50,460 nucleotides of DNA, taken from assembly GCA_015655355.1 (NCBI GenBank), contig JAATFG010000003.1, forward strand, positions 1 to 50,460, in the 5' to 3' direction. The stretch's first letter is position 1. Every line of letters starts with the position of its first letter. Origin of the DNA: Lysobacterales bacterium. Its GTDB lineage: Bacteria; Pseudomonadota; Gammaproteobacteria; Xanthomonadales; Xanthomonadaceae. The translations under genes and the position numbers were made by a program. The notes beneath the pieces were generated by a model. It saw nothing but the letters and a program-made list of their open reading frames with translations. It made no database searches and was not told the DNA's origin. Shown here one piece after another: positions 27,541 through 36,733 of this stretch.

Positions 27541-28677
27541 ATGACCCGTGTTATCGAGTTCCTGATCTCGCTCGGCCTGGTGCTGGCGCTGTTCCTGATC
27601 ATCGGCCTGATGTTGCCGGCCACGCGCCATCTTGAAGACAGCGTCGAGACCAACCGCAAGATGACCATCGTGTACGACACGCTCAACAGCGTGCACCGGC
27701 TGAAGGACTGGAACCACATGCTGCCGTCCAACCCGGCCGAGCTGAGCTATTCCGGCGCCGCCTCCGGTGTCGGCGCGCGCGTCGATTTCGCTTCCAGGAA
27801 CGTCTCGCAGTGGGAGAAGGGCAGCTGGGAAATCACCACCAGCACGCCGCCGCCGGCCGAAGGCGGCCCGGCCAGCGTCAGCTTCGCGATCAGCGACGGC
27901 AACGTCGGCCACGACAAGAGCACCACCTACGCGCTGGAACCGACCGGCAAGAACAACCGCAACGTCAAGATCACCCAGACCTACGACGTGCACTACGGCA
28001 TCAACATCTTCGGCCGCTACGTCGGCATGTACGTCAGCCGCAACATCGGCGACGGCATGAAGTCCTCGCTGGCCAAGCTGAGCAACCTGCTGGCCTCGAT
28101 CCCGAACTTCGACTACAAGCAGCAGGGCACCACCCTGGCCAATCTGGGCATCGTCGACGTTCCGGCCGAGGACGTCCTGTACGTGACCGCCGGCAACATC
28201 GACCGCAACACCGACGCGATCAAGGGTTCCATCAACGCCAACCAGGAATGGATCAATCGCGCGATCGCCGCCAACCCCGGCATCGAAGTCGCCGGCCCGG
28301 TGCGCATCGTCACCACCGATTTCGGCCAGGACAAGTACGCGTTCGACGTCGCCGTGCCGGTCCGCAAGAAGGGCAGCGCGCCGGATGCCGACGCCGCGGC
28401 TCCGGCCGAAGTCGCCGCCGATGCGGGCGAGCTGAAGGTCAGCATCCCCGGCGGTTCGCCGGTCAAGTACGCGCACGTGGCCGCGCACAAGGCCGTCAAC
28501 GCCAGCTACACCGGCTACATGGCCGAACTGGACAACGTGCGCAACTCGGTGCGCGCCTGGGCGATGGCCAACGGCTACGAAGTCGCCGACCGCCCGTACG
28601 AATCGTGGAAGGCCGGCGTGGACAAGTCGTTCACCGCCGATGGCCAGTTCGACGTGTACTGGGCCATCAAGCAGTAA
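27541..28677 (+). CDS. Membrane-anchored SRPBCC / effector-binding-like protein
   Basis: 378 residues from ATG 27541. One N-terminal membrane segment (IEFLISLGLVLALFLIIGLM) is followed by a START/SRPBCC-like domain (about 30-180: HLEDSVETNRKMTIVYDTLN, WEITTSTPP, IFGRYVGMYVSR). The C-terminal half (about 230-378) resembles a GyrI/AraC effector-binding domain (NASYTGYMAELDNVRNSV, YEVADRPYESWKAG). Both folds bind small hydrophobic ligands, so a ligand sensor or carrier facing the periplasm is plausible. It lies behind the two-component pair and is followed by a perfect 12-bp hairpin. Confidence 0.8.
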   Translation: MTRVIEFLISLGLVLALFLIIGLMLPATRHLEDSVETNRKMTIVYDTLNSVHRLKDWNHMLPSNPAELSYSGAASGVGARVDFASRNVSQWEKGSWEITTSTPPPAEGGPASVSFAISDGNVGHDKSTTYALEPTGKNNRNVKITQTYDVHYGINIFGRYVGMYVSRNIGDGMKSSLAKLSNLLASIPNFDYKQQGTTLANLGIVDVPAEDVLYVTAGNIDRNTDAIKGSINANQEWINRAIAANPGIEVAGPVRIVTTDFGQDKYAFDVAVPVRKKGSAPDADAAAPAEVAADAGELKVSIPGGSPVKYAHVAAHKAVNASYTGYMAELDNVRNSVRAWAMANGYEVADRPYESWKAGVDKSFTADGQFDVYWAIKQ

Positions 28678-28731
28678 ATGGCACGGATGCGCGGCGCAAT
28701 TCTGCGACCGCGCCCACACAACCGGACATTC

Positions 28732-28758
28732 CGAAGCGCCGCAGCTTGCGGCGCTTCG
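28732..28758 (+). terminator. Hairpin after the SRPBCC gene
   Basis: Perfect 12-bp stem CGAAGCGCCGCA / TGCGGCGCTTCG with a GCT loop, 55 bases past the stop. The following bases (CATTTGTG) are only partly T-rich, so terminator function is likely but not certain. Confidence 0.55.
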
Positions 28759-28855
28759 CATTTGTGCGCTACATATCGATGGATAACGGCAGGAAGCCGA
28801 TTGCCGCGGGCCACCGCCGGCCCAGCCATCCCGATCCTTCCTGCCCACTTCGGCC

Positions 28856-29224
28856 ATGTTCTACGACCGCCGCCAACGCAAACCCTCGCCCACTGCCTGC
28901 ATCGGCGGCCTGTTCGCCGCCGCCGGCATCGCCTTGGCCGCCTACGCCGCGCACGCCGGACTCACGCCAATGAGCCAGGAACAGCTGCAAACCGCCTCGC
29001 TGTACCTGTTCGGCAACGGCATCGGCTTGGCCGCGCTGGCGACCGGCACCACGCGCCTGGTCGGCAGGCTTGCATTGTTCGGCATTGCCCTGGGCACGGT
29101 GTTCTTCTCCGGTTCGCTGGCCTTCAACGCCATCCACGGCACCGGCACCGCACTGGCGCCGGTCGGCGGCATGCTGATGATCATCGGCTGGGGGCTGTGG
29201 GCGATCGACGCGGTGCGCAGTTGA
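28856..29224 (+). CDS. DUF423 family membrane protein
   Basis: 122 residues, four hydrophobic segments. The family pattern is visible: GGLFAAAGIALAAYAAHAG at 17-35, LYLFGNGIGLAALA, LFGIALGTVFFSGSLAF and a final APVGGMLMIIGWGLWA. DUF423 proteins (E. coli YgdD type) are small inner-membrane proteins of unknown role. Free-standing, about 90 bases before the DNA glycosylase gene, with a CCTCTTCCC-type palindrome in between. Confidence 0.88.
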   Translation: MFYDRRQRKPSPTACIGGLFAAAGIALAAYAAHAGLTPMSQEQLQTASLYLFGNGIGLAALATGTTRLVGRLALFGIALGTVFFSGSLAFNAIHGTGTALAPVGGMLMIIGWGLWAIDAVRS

Positions 29225-29232
29225 TCCCATCC

Positions 29233-29257
29233 ACCTCTTCCCGCGAGGGGAGGGGGC
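29233..29257. repeat. Intergenic palindromic repeat, CCCTCTCCC family
   Basis: CCTCTTCCCG / CGAGGGGAGG arms between the DUF423 and glycosylase genes; same base pattern as the copies at 3641, 35370 and 38833. Confidence 0.5.
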
Positions 29258-29313
29258 ACCGCATCGCAAGCTTCGGATATTGCGCATTACGCATCGCTGC
29301 TAACATCGCGCAC

Positions 29314-29994
29314 ATGACCCGACATGCCCGTGGCTTCGATACCGAAGCGGCCTACGATTACCTGAGCAGGCGCGACCGCAAGCTCGGCGCGTGGATGAAG
29401 AAGGTCGGCTACATCGAAGCCGAGTCGCGCTGGAAGCAGAGTTTCGATCCGGTCGATGCGCTGGCGCGCGCGATCCTGTTCCAGCAGCTTTCCGGCAAGG
29501 CGGCCTCGACGATCGTCGGTCGGGTCGAAACCGCGATCGGCAGCACGCGCCTGCATTTCGACACGCTCGGCCGCATCGATGACGCGCAACTGCGCGCCTG
29601 CGGCGTGTCCGGCAACAAGACCCTGGCGCTGCGCGACCTGGCCGCGCGCGAGGCCGCCGGCGAGATTCCCGACCTGCGCCGCATGGGTTTCATGCACGAG
29701 GACGAAATCGTTGCCGCGCTCACGCCGATCCGCGGCATCGGCCGCTGGACGGTGGAGATGATGCTGATGTTCCGCCTCGGCCGCGCGGACGTGCTGCCGG
29801 TCGACGATCTCGGCGTGCGCAAGGGCGCGCAGCGCGTCGACAAGCTCGATGAAATGCCGGCGCCCAAGGAACTGAAGGCGCGCGGCGAGAAGTGGGGCCC
29901 GTACCGAACCTATGCCAGCCTGTACCTGTGGCGCATCGCCGACGGCGAAGGCCAGGACGTCACCGGGGCGAAAACGAACCGCTCGCAGGACTAG
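29314..29994 (+). CDS. DNA-3-methyladenine glycosylase, AlkA/HhH-GPD type
   Basis: 226 residues. It removes alkylated bases in base-excision repair. The HhH-GPD fold is clear: LARAILFQQLSGKAASTI at 50-67, the helix-hairpin-helix LTPIRGIGRWTVEMMLMF (136-153) and the catalytic Asp region LPVDDLGVRKG (D164/D165). There is no N-terminal AlkA_N domain, so this is the short form. The last residues overlap the convergent VanY-type gene by 4 bases (CTAG at 29991-29994). Confidence 0.92.
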   Translation: MTRHARGFDTEAAYDYLSRRDRKLGAWMKKVGYIEAESRWKQSFDPVDALARAILFQQLSGKAASTIVGRVETAIGSTRLHFDTLGRIDDAQLRACGVSGNKTLALRDLAAREAAGEIPDLRRMGFMHEDEIVAALTPIRGIGRWTVEMMLMFRLGRADVLPVDDLGVRKGAQRVDKLDEMPAPKELKARGEKWGPYRTYASLYLWRIADGEGQDVTGAKTNRSQD

Positions 29995-30788
29995 CGTTCG
30001 TAAAACCAATGCCACGGCTCGTACACGATGCCGTTGGCGTTATTCCTCGGATAGCTCATGCGGAAGCCGAAATCGCCGGCATGCCGCACGAGCCACGCGA
30101 ATGCGGCGGTGTTCTCGAACGATTCCTCAGCCGGTGGTTCGCCCGGCGTGCCGATGTCGAGCGCGCGGCCGCTGTGGTGTTCGCTGTAGCCGGGCGCGGC
30201 GTTCACCGTGAGGATTTGCGCGACCGTCTGCCCGCGCGCGCGCTTGCGCTCGAAGATGCCGAGTTGGTAATCGTGGCTGCGGTAGCCGGAAATCGCGTCG
30301 AGCACGATGCCTTGCGCCGCGGCGGACGCGCGCATCTTCGACCATGCGCGGCCGGCGTCCCCGGTCAGCCACAGCGGGCGCCGATAACGGTCGAAACCGG
30401 CCAGCGCGAGCGTGGCCGGTTCGGCGATCAGTTCCAGCCCGGTGCGCGCTTCGTAGTCGTCGGCATCGAGGCCGAGCAGGTCGAGGCGTGCCTGCAGGCG
30501 TTCCAGCGGCAGCGTGGTTGGCGCAAGCCGTGCGTCGTCGTGGGGCGACGCGGACACCGCATCCAGTGCGGCGCAGGCATCGACGCCCCGCATCCAGCGC
30601 GGCAGCAGCGGCAACAGGCCACGCGTCGAATACGCCGCCAGATAGCGCCCGTCGCGCTTGCGCCGCAGCAGCCAGTCGGCCTGCGCCAGCGTACGTGCAT
30701 CGTGGTTGCCGCGCGCGCGCAGCAGCCATGCGGGCCACAGTTCGATGTCGGGCGTGTTGACCAGCGTGTGCAGTTGTCGATTCGGCAT
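29991..30788 (-). CDS. VanY/M15-family D-alanyl-D-alanine carboxypeptidase
   Basis: 265 residues. The M15B zinc site is complete: SEHHSGRALD (202-211; ligands H204, D211) and EPWHW (257-261; catalytic E257, ligand H260), with SGYRSHDYQ (167-175) before it. Members trim D-Ala from peptidoglycan stem peptides. There is no obvious signal peptide and the first 95 residues (LARGNHD-like, Leu/Arg-rich) match no domain I know. Next gene upstream on the same strand ends 10 bases away. Confidence 0.9.
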   Translation of the reverse strand: MPNRQLHTLVNTPDIELWPAWLLRARGNHDARTLAQADWLLRRKRDGRYLAAYSTRGLLPLLPRWMRGVDACAALDAVSASPHDDARLAPTTLPLERLQARLDLLGLDADDYEARTGLELIAEPATLALAGFDRYRRPLWLTGDAGRAWSKMRASAAAQGIVLDAISGYRSHDYQLGIFERKRARGQTVAQILTVNAAPGYSEHHSGRALDIGTPGEPPAEESFENTAAFAWLVRHAGDFGFRMSYPRNNANGIVYEPWHWFYER

Positions 30789-30798
30789 GCGCGCAAGT

Positions 30799-31371
30799 CT
30801 AGCGCGACGAATCGGCTTGCCGTTCGCGCAGGCATGCCAGCAGTTTCTGCGGCTGCGACGGGCTGAGCAGGAGGATCTTCTCTTTCCGGTCCGGGCTCTC
30901 GCGCAGTGGCAACAGCAATGCCTTTTCGGTACCGACCAGCAGGCAGAACGCGCGGCTGCGGTTGTGCAGCAGGAAACGGCCCGCCTTGAAACCGGGCAGG
31001 CCGACGCCGCCGAGTTTCAGCAGCGGCTTGAATTCGGTGTGTTCGCCGAGGTCGAGGATGCGTGCCTTGTCGAGGTCGAACGCGGCGATGTCGAACTTGC
31101 GCGTGCGGATGCCGGCGTCGATGCGCAACTGCCCGTCGCGGATTTCGATGCGGCGGCGCTGCATCCACACGAACGGGCCGACCACGATCAGCGCGGAGGC
31201 GAAGATCGGTACCACCCATGACCACGAATACGTCGCCGTCCAGTGTTGTGGCGATGGGCGCAGATAGCTCCACGCCAGCACCGCCAGCCAGAGGCCGACC
31301 AGCAGCATCCATGCCGCAGGCGGCACCGATGGCAGTTCGAATTCCTGCGTCGAGGCAGTGGGCTTGGCCAT
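30799..31371 (-). CDS. Membrane protein with PH-like domain
   Basis: 190 residues from MAKPTASTQ. Two membrane segments (about 20-36 and 48-66) are followed by a soluble beta-rich part (RIEIRDGQLRIDAGI ... FDIAAFDLDKARILDL) typical of bacterial PH-like (YdbT/bPH) proteins. Function is unknown. The ATG follows the stop of the alpha/beta hydrolase gene by one base (TGAcATG), so it is the last gene of the SPFH operon. Confidence 0.75.
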   Translation of the reverse strand: MAKPTASTQEFELPSVPPAAWMLLVGLWLAVLAWSYLRPSPQHWTATYSWSWVVPIFASALIVVGPFVWMQRRRIEIRDGQLRIDAGIRTRKFDIAAFDLDKARILDLGEHTEFKPLLKLGGVGLPGFKAGRFLLHNRSRAFCLLVGTEKALLLPLRESPDRKEKILLLSPSQPQKLLACLRERQADSSR

Positions 31372-31372
31372 G

Positions 31373-32656
31373 TCAGTGCGCCTTGATCCATGCGGCCGCA
31401 TCATCGATAAGCTGCGTATCGACGTGGCCGGGCGTGGTGTAATCGGCGGGGGTGCCTTCGCCCACAATGCCGATGTGGCTCAACGCCGGGTAATGCTTGA
31501 TCGTCACGCGCTCGCTGTCGGCAAACGCCTGTTGCCAGAGCTGCCAGTCCGGTGCGGTGACCTGGATGTCACGCTCGCCTTGCAATAGCAGCAGGGGTTG
31601 CTTCGAGGATTTTGCATCCGCGACCGGATCCACGGCGTCGAACATGCGCCAGTAATGCATGTAAGCGCCCAGCAAGGTGTCCGCGCTGGTCAATTCGTCC
31701 TTGCCGCGAATGATGGCGATCTTCTGGCTCAACTGGTCGAGCTGTTTTTGTTCTTCGGCGGAAACCGAGCCGTCAGCGGCGAATTGGCGATGAATTTGCT
31801 CGGACAGCACGTCGAGAATCCGCCGCGCCGGCGCGGCCAGCATCACTGCGCCGGCGGCCTTTCCGGATTCGGCGAGGATGCGTGGTGCCAGCATGGCGCC
31901 CTGGCTGTGACCGAACACGAAGATGCGTTTGTCGTCGATGCGCGGATCGCCGGCCAGTTCGGCAATGGCGATGACGGCGTCGTCGGTGGTTTCGTCGTCC
32001 ATCGTGTAGTCATCGCGACTGGCCAAATCCTGCGGGCGCGCCTTCGTGCGCTTGTCGTAGCGCAGTACCGCAATGCCTTGCGCGGCCAGGCCGTGGGCGA
32101 TGTCGAGGAAAGGCTTGTTCGGGCCGATGGCTTCGTCGCGATCCTGTGTGCCAGAACCGTGGACGAGCACGACGGCGGGGAACTTCCCCGTGCCGTTCGG
32201 CAGCGTCAGCGTGCCGGGCAAATTGCCGACGGCGAAATCGATCTCGCTGAAGTTCGCGTCCGCCGGAACCGCGGGCGCGGCGGTGGCGACCGGCGCGGGC
32301 CGGAAGAACAGGCTGGCGATCTTGTCGTCCGCATCGACCGCGATCTGCGCGAGCAGCGCGCCCTGGGCGTATTCGAGCCGGGTCACGACGACCGGCATGC
32401 CCTGGGCGCTGGCGGTGCGGGTTTCGCCGCGGCCTTTCGGCGTGCCCATCTGCTGCGGCAGGCTTTCCCAGACGGCCTTGAGTTTTTCGACCGGCAGCGC
32501 GGCGGCCATGCGCGCGTCGAGCATCGTCTCGGCGGCGGCGTAGTCGCCGGCGTCGAGCTTGTCGAGGAAGGCGTGCGCGGTTTTTTCAGGGGGTTCGGCG
32601 GCGAGGGTGATCATGGTCAGGCAGGACAGGACGAGGGTGAGGAAGAGGCGCGGCAT
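31373..32656 (-). CDS. Secreted DUF3887 + alpha/beta hydrolase
   Basis: 427 residues. Signal peptide MPRLFLTLVLSCLTMITLAA, then a DUF3887-like domain (about 24-120) and an alpha/beta hydrolase domain (about 140-427). VHGSGTQDRD (165-174) holds the oxyanion loop, GHSQGA the nucleophile S251, GERDIQV the acid D363, and ALSHIGI the His H394, so the triad is complete. DUF3887-hydrolase fusions act outside the cytoplasm on unknown esters or peptides. It starts 2 bases after the DUF4177 gene and is part of the SPFH operon. Confidence 0.9.
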   Translation of the reverse strand: MPRLFLTLVLSCLTMITLAAEPPEKTAHAFLDKLDAGDYAAAETMLDARMAAALPVEKLKAVWESLPQQMGTPKGRGETRTASAQGMPVVVTRLEYAQGALLAQIAVDADDKIASLFFRPAPVATAAPAVPADANFSEIDFAVGNLPGTLTLPNGTGKFPAVVLVHGSGTQDRDEAIGPNKPFLDIAHGLAAQGIAVLRYDKRTKARPQDLASRDDYTMDDETTDDAVIAIAELAGDPRIDDKRIFVFGHSQGAMLAPRILAESGKAAGAVMLAAPARRILDVLSEQIHRQFAADGSVSAEEQKQLDQLSQKIAIIRGKDELTSADTLLGAYMHYWRMFDAVDPVADAKSSKQPLLLLQGERDIQVTAPDWQLWQQAFADSERVTIKHYPALSHIGIVGEGTPADYTTPGHVDTQLIDDAAAWIKAH

Positions 32657-32658
32657 GT

Positions 32659-32844
32659 TCAGGCTTCCTTCTTGAAGACGGCCTTGCCGGGGATCACGCC
32701 AGTGGACATGACGAAGTTCACCAGTTCCCATCCTTGGCGGCCTTGCTTGTTGAGTTCTTCCTGCAAGGCCTCCGCCTTGACGTTGCCCCACAAGGAGGCG
32801 GGCAGATCGATGACCAGGTACGTCCAGCGCGTGTCGGTGCTCAT
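32659..32844 (-). CDS. DUF4177 family small protein
   Basis: 61 residues, a single small alpha/beta unit: RWTYLVIDLP at 6-15, the helix ALQEELNKQGRQGWELVNF and the final strand GKAVFKKEA. This matches the DUF4177 pattern (Y-x-V beta strand, then LNxxGxxGWELV). Role unknown. Its ATG overlaps the stop of the ribbon-helix-helix gene (ATGA, 32841-32844). Confidence 0.85.
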   Translation of the reverse strand: MSTDTRWTYLVIDLPASLWGNVKAEALQEELNKQGRQGWELVNFVMSTGVIPGKAVFKKEA

Positions 32845-33026
32845 GGTTCTTCTCCGTTATCGGAATCGTTTTCGGGTTTAGGCAGGCGCCCGGCCTTGCG
32901 CAGCGCGTCGCGCAACACGTATTCGATCTGTGAGTTGAGGCTGCGCAATTCGTCGTCGGCCCAGCGCTGCGCGGCGTTGATCACGTCGGCACTGATGCGC
33001 AGCGGATAGGCTTTCTTCTCGGCCAT
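32841..33026 (-). CDS. Arc-like ribbon-helix-helix regulator
   Basis: 61 residues. [22 protein letters not shown] followed by [19 protein letters not shown] is the Arc/MetJ layout: one DNA-contacting strand (PLRI), then two helices, with the SLNSQIE turn. Such proteins bind tandem operator half-sites as dimers of dimers. Two abutting 11-bp repeats lie upstream of the first gene of the operon, so autoregulation is plausible (inference). No toxin gene is adjacent. Confidence 0.85.
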   Translation of the reverse strand: MAEKKAYPLRISADVINAAQRWADDELRSLNSQIEYVLRDALRKAGRLPKPENDSDNGEEP

Positions 33027-33033
33027 TGCCGGG

Positions 33034-33123
33034 TCAGTCCTTGCCGGCCTTGTGGCGGTGGTGGGCCAGCACGGCGACCACGATCACGATGGCAACGACT
33101 GCCGGTGCGTACAGGAGGTTCAT
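33034..33123 (-). CDS. 29-residue membrane peptide
   Basis: ATG 33123 to TGA 33034, 29 residues: [20 protein letters not shown], then HHRHKAGKD. One hydrophobic helix followed by a His/Lys-rich end, i.e. a single-pass microprotein. It sits 13 bases after the SPFH stop and 7 bases before the ribbon-helix-helix start, in a gap otherwise empty. A GAGAG-type Shine-Dalgarno (GGGAGAGCC on the minus strand) stands 5-11 bases before the ATG. Confidence 0.6.
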   Translation of the reverse strand: MNLLYAPAVVAIVIVVAVLAHHRHKAGKD

Positions 33124-33136
33124 CGTGGCTCTCCCG

Positions 33137-34051
<915 letters not shown>

Positions 34052-34094
34052 GGTGGCGGCCTTTGGGTGGAGTGATCCGAGGGTTCGAAAGAAA

Positions 34095-34117
34095 GATATC
34101 AAATTGATATCAAATTT
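34095..34117. promoter_or_regulatory. Tandem GATATCAAATT repeats (putative operator of SPFH operon)
   Basis: GATATCAAATT occurs twice without a gap (34095-34105 and 34106-34116), one helical turn apart. The same bases contain a perfect inverted repeat ATATCAA-A-TTGATAT (34096-34110). The AT-rich block stands out in high-GC DNA and lies 44-66 bases upstream of the SPFH start in the divergent region shared with purT. It is a plausible binding site for the operon's ribbon-helix-helix protein. Confidence 0.55.
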
Positions 34118-34169
34118 CAAGACCGTTCGTCGGCGACAATGACCGCCTTCCCGTTCAGATTCTCCGCCC

Positions 34170-35351
34170 ATGACCACGCTCGGTACTCCACTGTCCCCGT
34201 CCGCCACCCGTGTCCTCCTGCTCGGTTCGGGCGAACTGGGCAAGGAAGTCGCGCTGGAACTGCAACGCTTCGGCGTCGAAGTGATCGCGGCCGACCGCTA
34301 TGCCAACGCGCCGGCGATGCAGGTCGCGCACCGCGCGCACGTGCTCGACATGCTCGACCCGGCCGCGCTGAAGGCACTGGTCGCGCAGGAGCAGCCGCAC
34401 CTGATCGTCCCCGAGATCGAGGCGATCCACACGCCGACACTGGTCGAGCTGGAAGCGCAAGGCCAGCGCGTGATTCCCACTGCACGCGCGGCGCGCTTGA
34501 CGATGGACCGCGAAGGCATCCGCCGCCTCGCTGCCGAAACGCTCGGCCTGCCGACCTCGCCGTACCGCTTCGTCGACACGCTGGACGAATACCGCGCCGC
34601 CGTCGCCGCCATCGGCCTGCCGTGCGTGATCAAGCCGGTGATGTCGTCGTCGGGCAAGGGCCAGAGCGTGGTGCGCAGCGAGGCGGACATCGACAAGGCC
34701 TGGGATTACGCGCAGACCGGCGGCCGCGCCGGGGCGGGCCGCTGCATCGTCGAAGGCATCATCGACTTCGACTACGAAATCACCCTGCTTACCGTGCGCC
34801 ACGTCGGCGGCACCACGTTCTGCGCGCCGATCGGGCATTGGCAGAAGGACGGCGATTACCGCGAAAGCTGGCAGCCGCAGCCGATGTCGGCACTGGCGTT
34901 GCAACGCGCGCAGGAGATCGCGGAGAAGATCATCGACGACTTGGGCGGCTGGGGTTTGTTCGGCGTCGAATTGTTCGTCAAGGGCGACGAAGTGTGGTTC
35001 AGCGAAGTCTCGCCGCGTCCGCACGACACCGGCCTGGTGACGCTGATTTCGCAGGACATCAGCGAATTCGCGCTGCATGCGCGCGCGATCCTCGGTTTGC
35101 CGATCCCGGCGATCAAACCGCATGGTTTCGCCGCTTCGACCGCGATGCTGGCGCAAGGCCACGGCGTGCCGAAATTCTCCAACGTCGAGGCCGCGCTGAC
35201 GCAACCCGACACCGCGCTGCGCCTGTTCGGCAAGCCGCGCGTCGAAGGCCAGCGCCGCGTTGGCGTGACGCTGGCGCTCGGTGCGAGCATCGACGCGGCG
35301 CGGGCAACCTCGCGCGCTGCCGCTGCCGCGATCAAGATCGAACTGGAATAA
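34170..35351 (+). CDS. purT: Formate-dependent phosphoribosylglycinamide formyltransferase
   Basis: ATP-grasp enzyme of purine synthesis: makes formyl-GAR from formate, ATP and GAR, an alternative to folate-dependent PurN. 393 residues. The N-terminal [24 protein letters not shown] is diagnostic; [13 protein letters not shown] is the ATP-grasp glycine loop, and [14 protein letters not shown] the metal/ATP segment. It lies upstream of a CCCTCTCCC-type hairpin that may end the transcript. Confidence 0.97.
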   Translation: MTTLGTPLSPSATRVLLLGSGELGKEVALELQRFGVEVIAADRYANAPAMQVAHRAHVLDMLDPAALKALVAQEQPHLIVPEIEAIHTPTLVELEAQGQRVIPTARAARLTMDREGIRRLAAETLGLPTSPYRFVDTLDEYRAAVAAIGLPCVIKPVMSSSGKGQSVVRSEADIDKAWDYAQTGGRAGAGRCIVEGIIDFDYEITLLTVRHVGGTTFCAPIGHWQKDGDYRESWQPQPMSALALQRAQEIAEKIIDDLGGWGLFGVELFVKGDEVWFSEVSPRPHDTGLVTLISQDISEFALHARAILGLPIPAIKPHGFAASTAMLAQGHGVPKFSNVEAALTQPDTALRLFGKPRVEGQRRVGVTLALGASIDAARATSRAAAAAIKIELE

Positions 35352-35369
35352 AAATCCCCGTCACCCCAA

Positions 35370-35400
35370 CCCTCTCCCCCGCAGGCGCGGGAGAGGGGGC
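35370..35400. repeat. Intergenic palindromic repeat, CCCTCTCCC family
   Basis: CCCTCTCCCCCGC (35370-35382) and GCGGGAGAGGG (35387-35397) pair closely around AGGC-type loop bases. It stands between purT and the 90-residue gene; it may terminate purT or be a mobile REP-type copy. Confidence 0.65.
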
Positions 35401-35418
35401 ATCAGCAGCGAGAACGTC

Positions 35419-35691
35419 ATGAACGGAGCGGTCGGTTACGCGGTGTTCTTCTTCCCGCAGGCGCTGGAAGTGCTGGGCGACCTGATCAAGCCGTACCTGG
35501 TCGAACAACCCGGCGGTCCTCACCTGTTGTGCAGCGAAATCGATACCGGCGGCGTTTTCACCGAGATGACCCTCACCGGCAAGAACGCCGAGGGCAAGGA
35601 CGTGCAGATCGAAGTGATGGTGCCGAGCACGATGATCCGCATGATCGTCTCCGCGCAGAGCGATGCGACGATCGGCTTCGGCAAGCGCTAG
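35419..35691 (+). CDS. Conserved hypothetical protein, 90 residues
   Basis: [20 protein letters not shown] starts a small soluble protein of 90 residues with alternating strands ([36 protein letters not shown]). I do not recognise a named family. The gene begins just after the palindromic repeat and overlaps the convergent bpt gene by 4 bases (CTAG), so the two stops share bases. The regular codon use suggests a real gene. Confidence 0.72.
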   Translation: MNGAVGYAVFFFPQALEVLGDLIKPYLVEQPGGPHLLCSEIDTGGVFTEMTLTGKNAEGKDVQIEVMVPSTMIRMIVSAQSDATIGFGKR

Positions 35692-36443
35692 CCTTCTTCG
35701 CCGGCCTCGAACGGCCGCCAGCCGCGGCCATCGAACATTTCCAGCGGCTTGAAGCGGCGCTTGTAGTCCATCTTGTGGTGGCCGTCGATCCAGTAGCCGA
35801 GGTACAGGTGCGCGCGGTAGTCGCGCCGCGCCCATTCGATCTGGCGCAGGATCGCCAGCGTGCCGAGGCTGGCGCTGCCGCCGTGAATCGGATCGGCGTA
35901 GTCCGGATCGTAGAAGGTGTACACCGCCGACATCGCGTCGGCGACCAGGTCGGTCACGGCGACGCCGACCAGTTTTCCTTCGTCGCGCAATTCGAGGAAA
36001 CGCTTTTCCGACCAGGTCCCGATCAGGAACTGGTCGAACTCGTGTTCGCCGTGGTCGTCCATGCCGCCGTGCGGGTGGCGTGCCTTCAGATAGCGCTGGT
36101 ACAGCGCGAGGTGCTCGTCGCTGCGTTCGGCCGGGACGATGCGCGAGACGATGCGCGCGTTGCGCGCGGCGCAGCGGCGCTGGCTGCGGTCGGGAACGAA
36201 ATCGGCGACCGGAATGCGCACCGACATGCAGGCGTGGCACTGCCGGCAATGCGGGCGGTAGACGATGTCGCCGCTGCGGCGGAACCCCCAGCCCAGCGCG
36301 GTGGCGTAGAAGCCGGGCAGGCGCGGGTCGCGCGGGTCGAGCACGAGGTCGCGCGCGCTGCGTTCGGGCCAGTAGCCGCACGGATGCTCGCCGGTGTGGA
36401 ACAGGCGCATGTCGTCGGTGGAATGGTTGGCGTCGTTGCCCAT
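35688..36443 (-). CDS. bpt: Aspartate/glutamate leucyltransferase Bpt
   Basis: Adds Leu (from Leu-tRNA) to N-terminal Asp or Glu, feeding proteins to ClpS/ClpAP (N-degron pathway). 251 residues from [17 protein letters not shown]. The Cys-rich N-terminal motif [17 protein letters not shown] and [17 protein letters not shown] is characteristic, as are ERFLE-like [11 protein letters not shown] and the final [16 protein letters not shown]. The longer frame upstream reads through the repeat and is not used. Confidence 0.96.
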   Translation of the reverse strand: MGNDANHSTDDMRLFHTGEHPCGYWPERSARDLVLDPRDPRLPGFYATALGWGFRRSGDIVYRPHCRQCHACMSVRIPVADFVPDRSQRRCAARNARIVSRIVPAERSDEHLALYQRYLKARHPHGGMDDHGEHEFDQFLIGTWSEKRFLELRDEGKLVGVAVTDLVADAMSAVYTFYDPDYADPIHGGSASLGTLAILRQIEWARRDYRAHLYLGYWIDGHHKMDYKRRFKPLEMFDGRGWRPFEAGEEG

Positions 36444-36479
36444 GGCGCGAGGATAACGCCGTCGCGTCTCGGGTGCTGA

Positions 36480-36600
36480 GACGCCTGCCAGGCAGGCGTC
36501 ATGGAGCGGACCGGGTGGCAGGACCGTCGAAAACATGGATGTTTTCGACAAGCCTCCACGGATGGATTCACGACGTGTTCCGCCGCCCGGTCCGCTCCGT
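36480..36600. repeat. Nested palindromic repeat between bpt and the EF-hand gene
   Basis: Three nested or adjacent inverted repeats. GACGCCTGCC-A-GGCAGGCGTC is a perfect palindrome at 36480-36500. GGAGCGGACCGGGTGGC (36503-36519) pairs with GCCGCCCGGTCCGCTCC (36582-36598) with one mismatch. Inside that lies GTCGAAAACAT-GG-ATGTTTTCGAC (36526-36549), perfect with 11-bp arms. The layout is that of a dispersed element of Xanthomonadaceae-type genomes, not of a gene; open frames across it look spurious. Confidence 0.7.
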
Positions 36601-36733
36601 GGCGGCGGTCAACATTCGGTGTCTGTCCGCTGAATCCCTCCGCGTGGCTGTCAACCGCCCGCAGCGGGCGACGTTTTCACCCGCAAGTGGTCAATCCCGG
36701 CCACGTCCACACGCTTGTTCAACGAGGTGCCCG

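Noticed and set aside
32841-33026. Toxin-antitoxin pair around the ribbon-helix-helix protein
   Set aside because: The adjacent genes (DUF4177, 29-residue peptide) match no known toxin; the protein is better read as an operon regulator.
36444-36733. Small open frames in the bpt to EF-hand gap
   Set aside because: They read through palindromic repeats and give repeat-derived peptides, not proteins.
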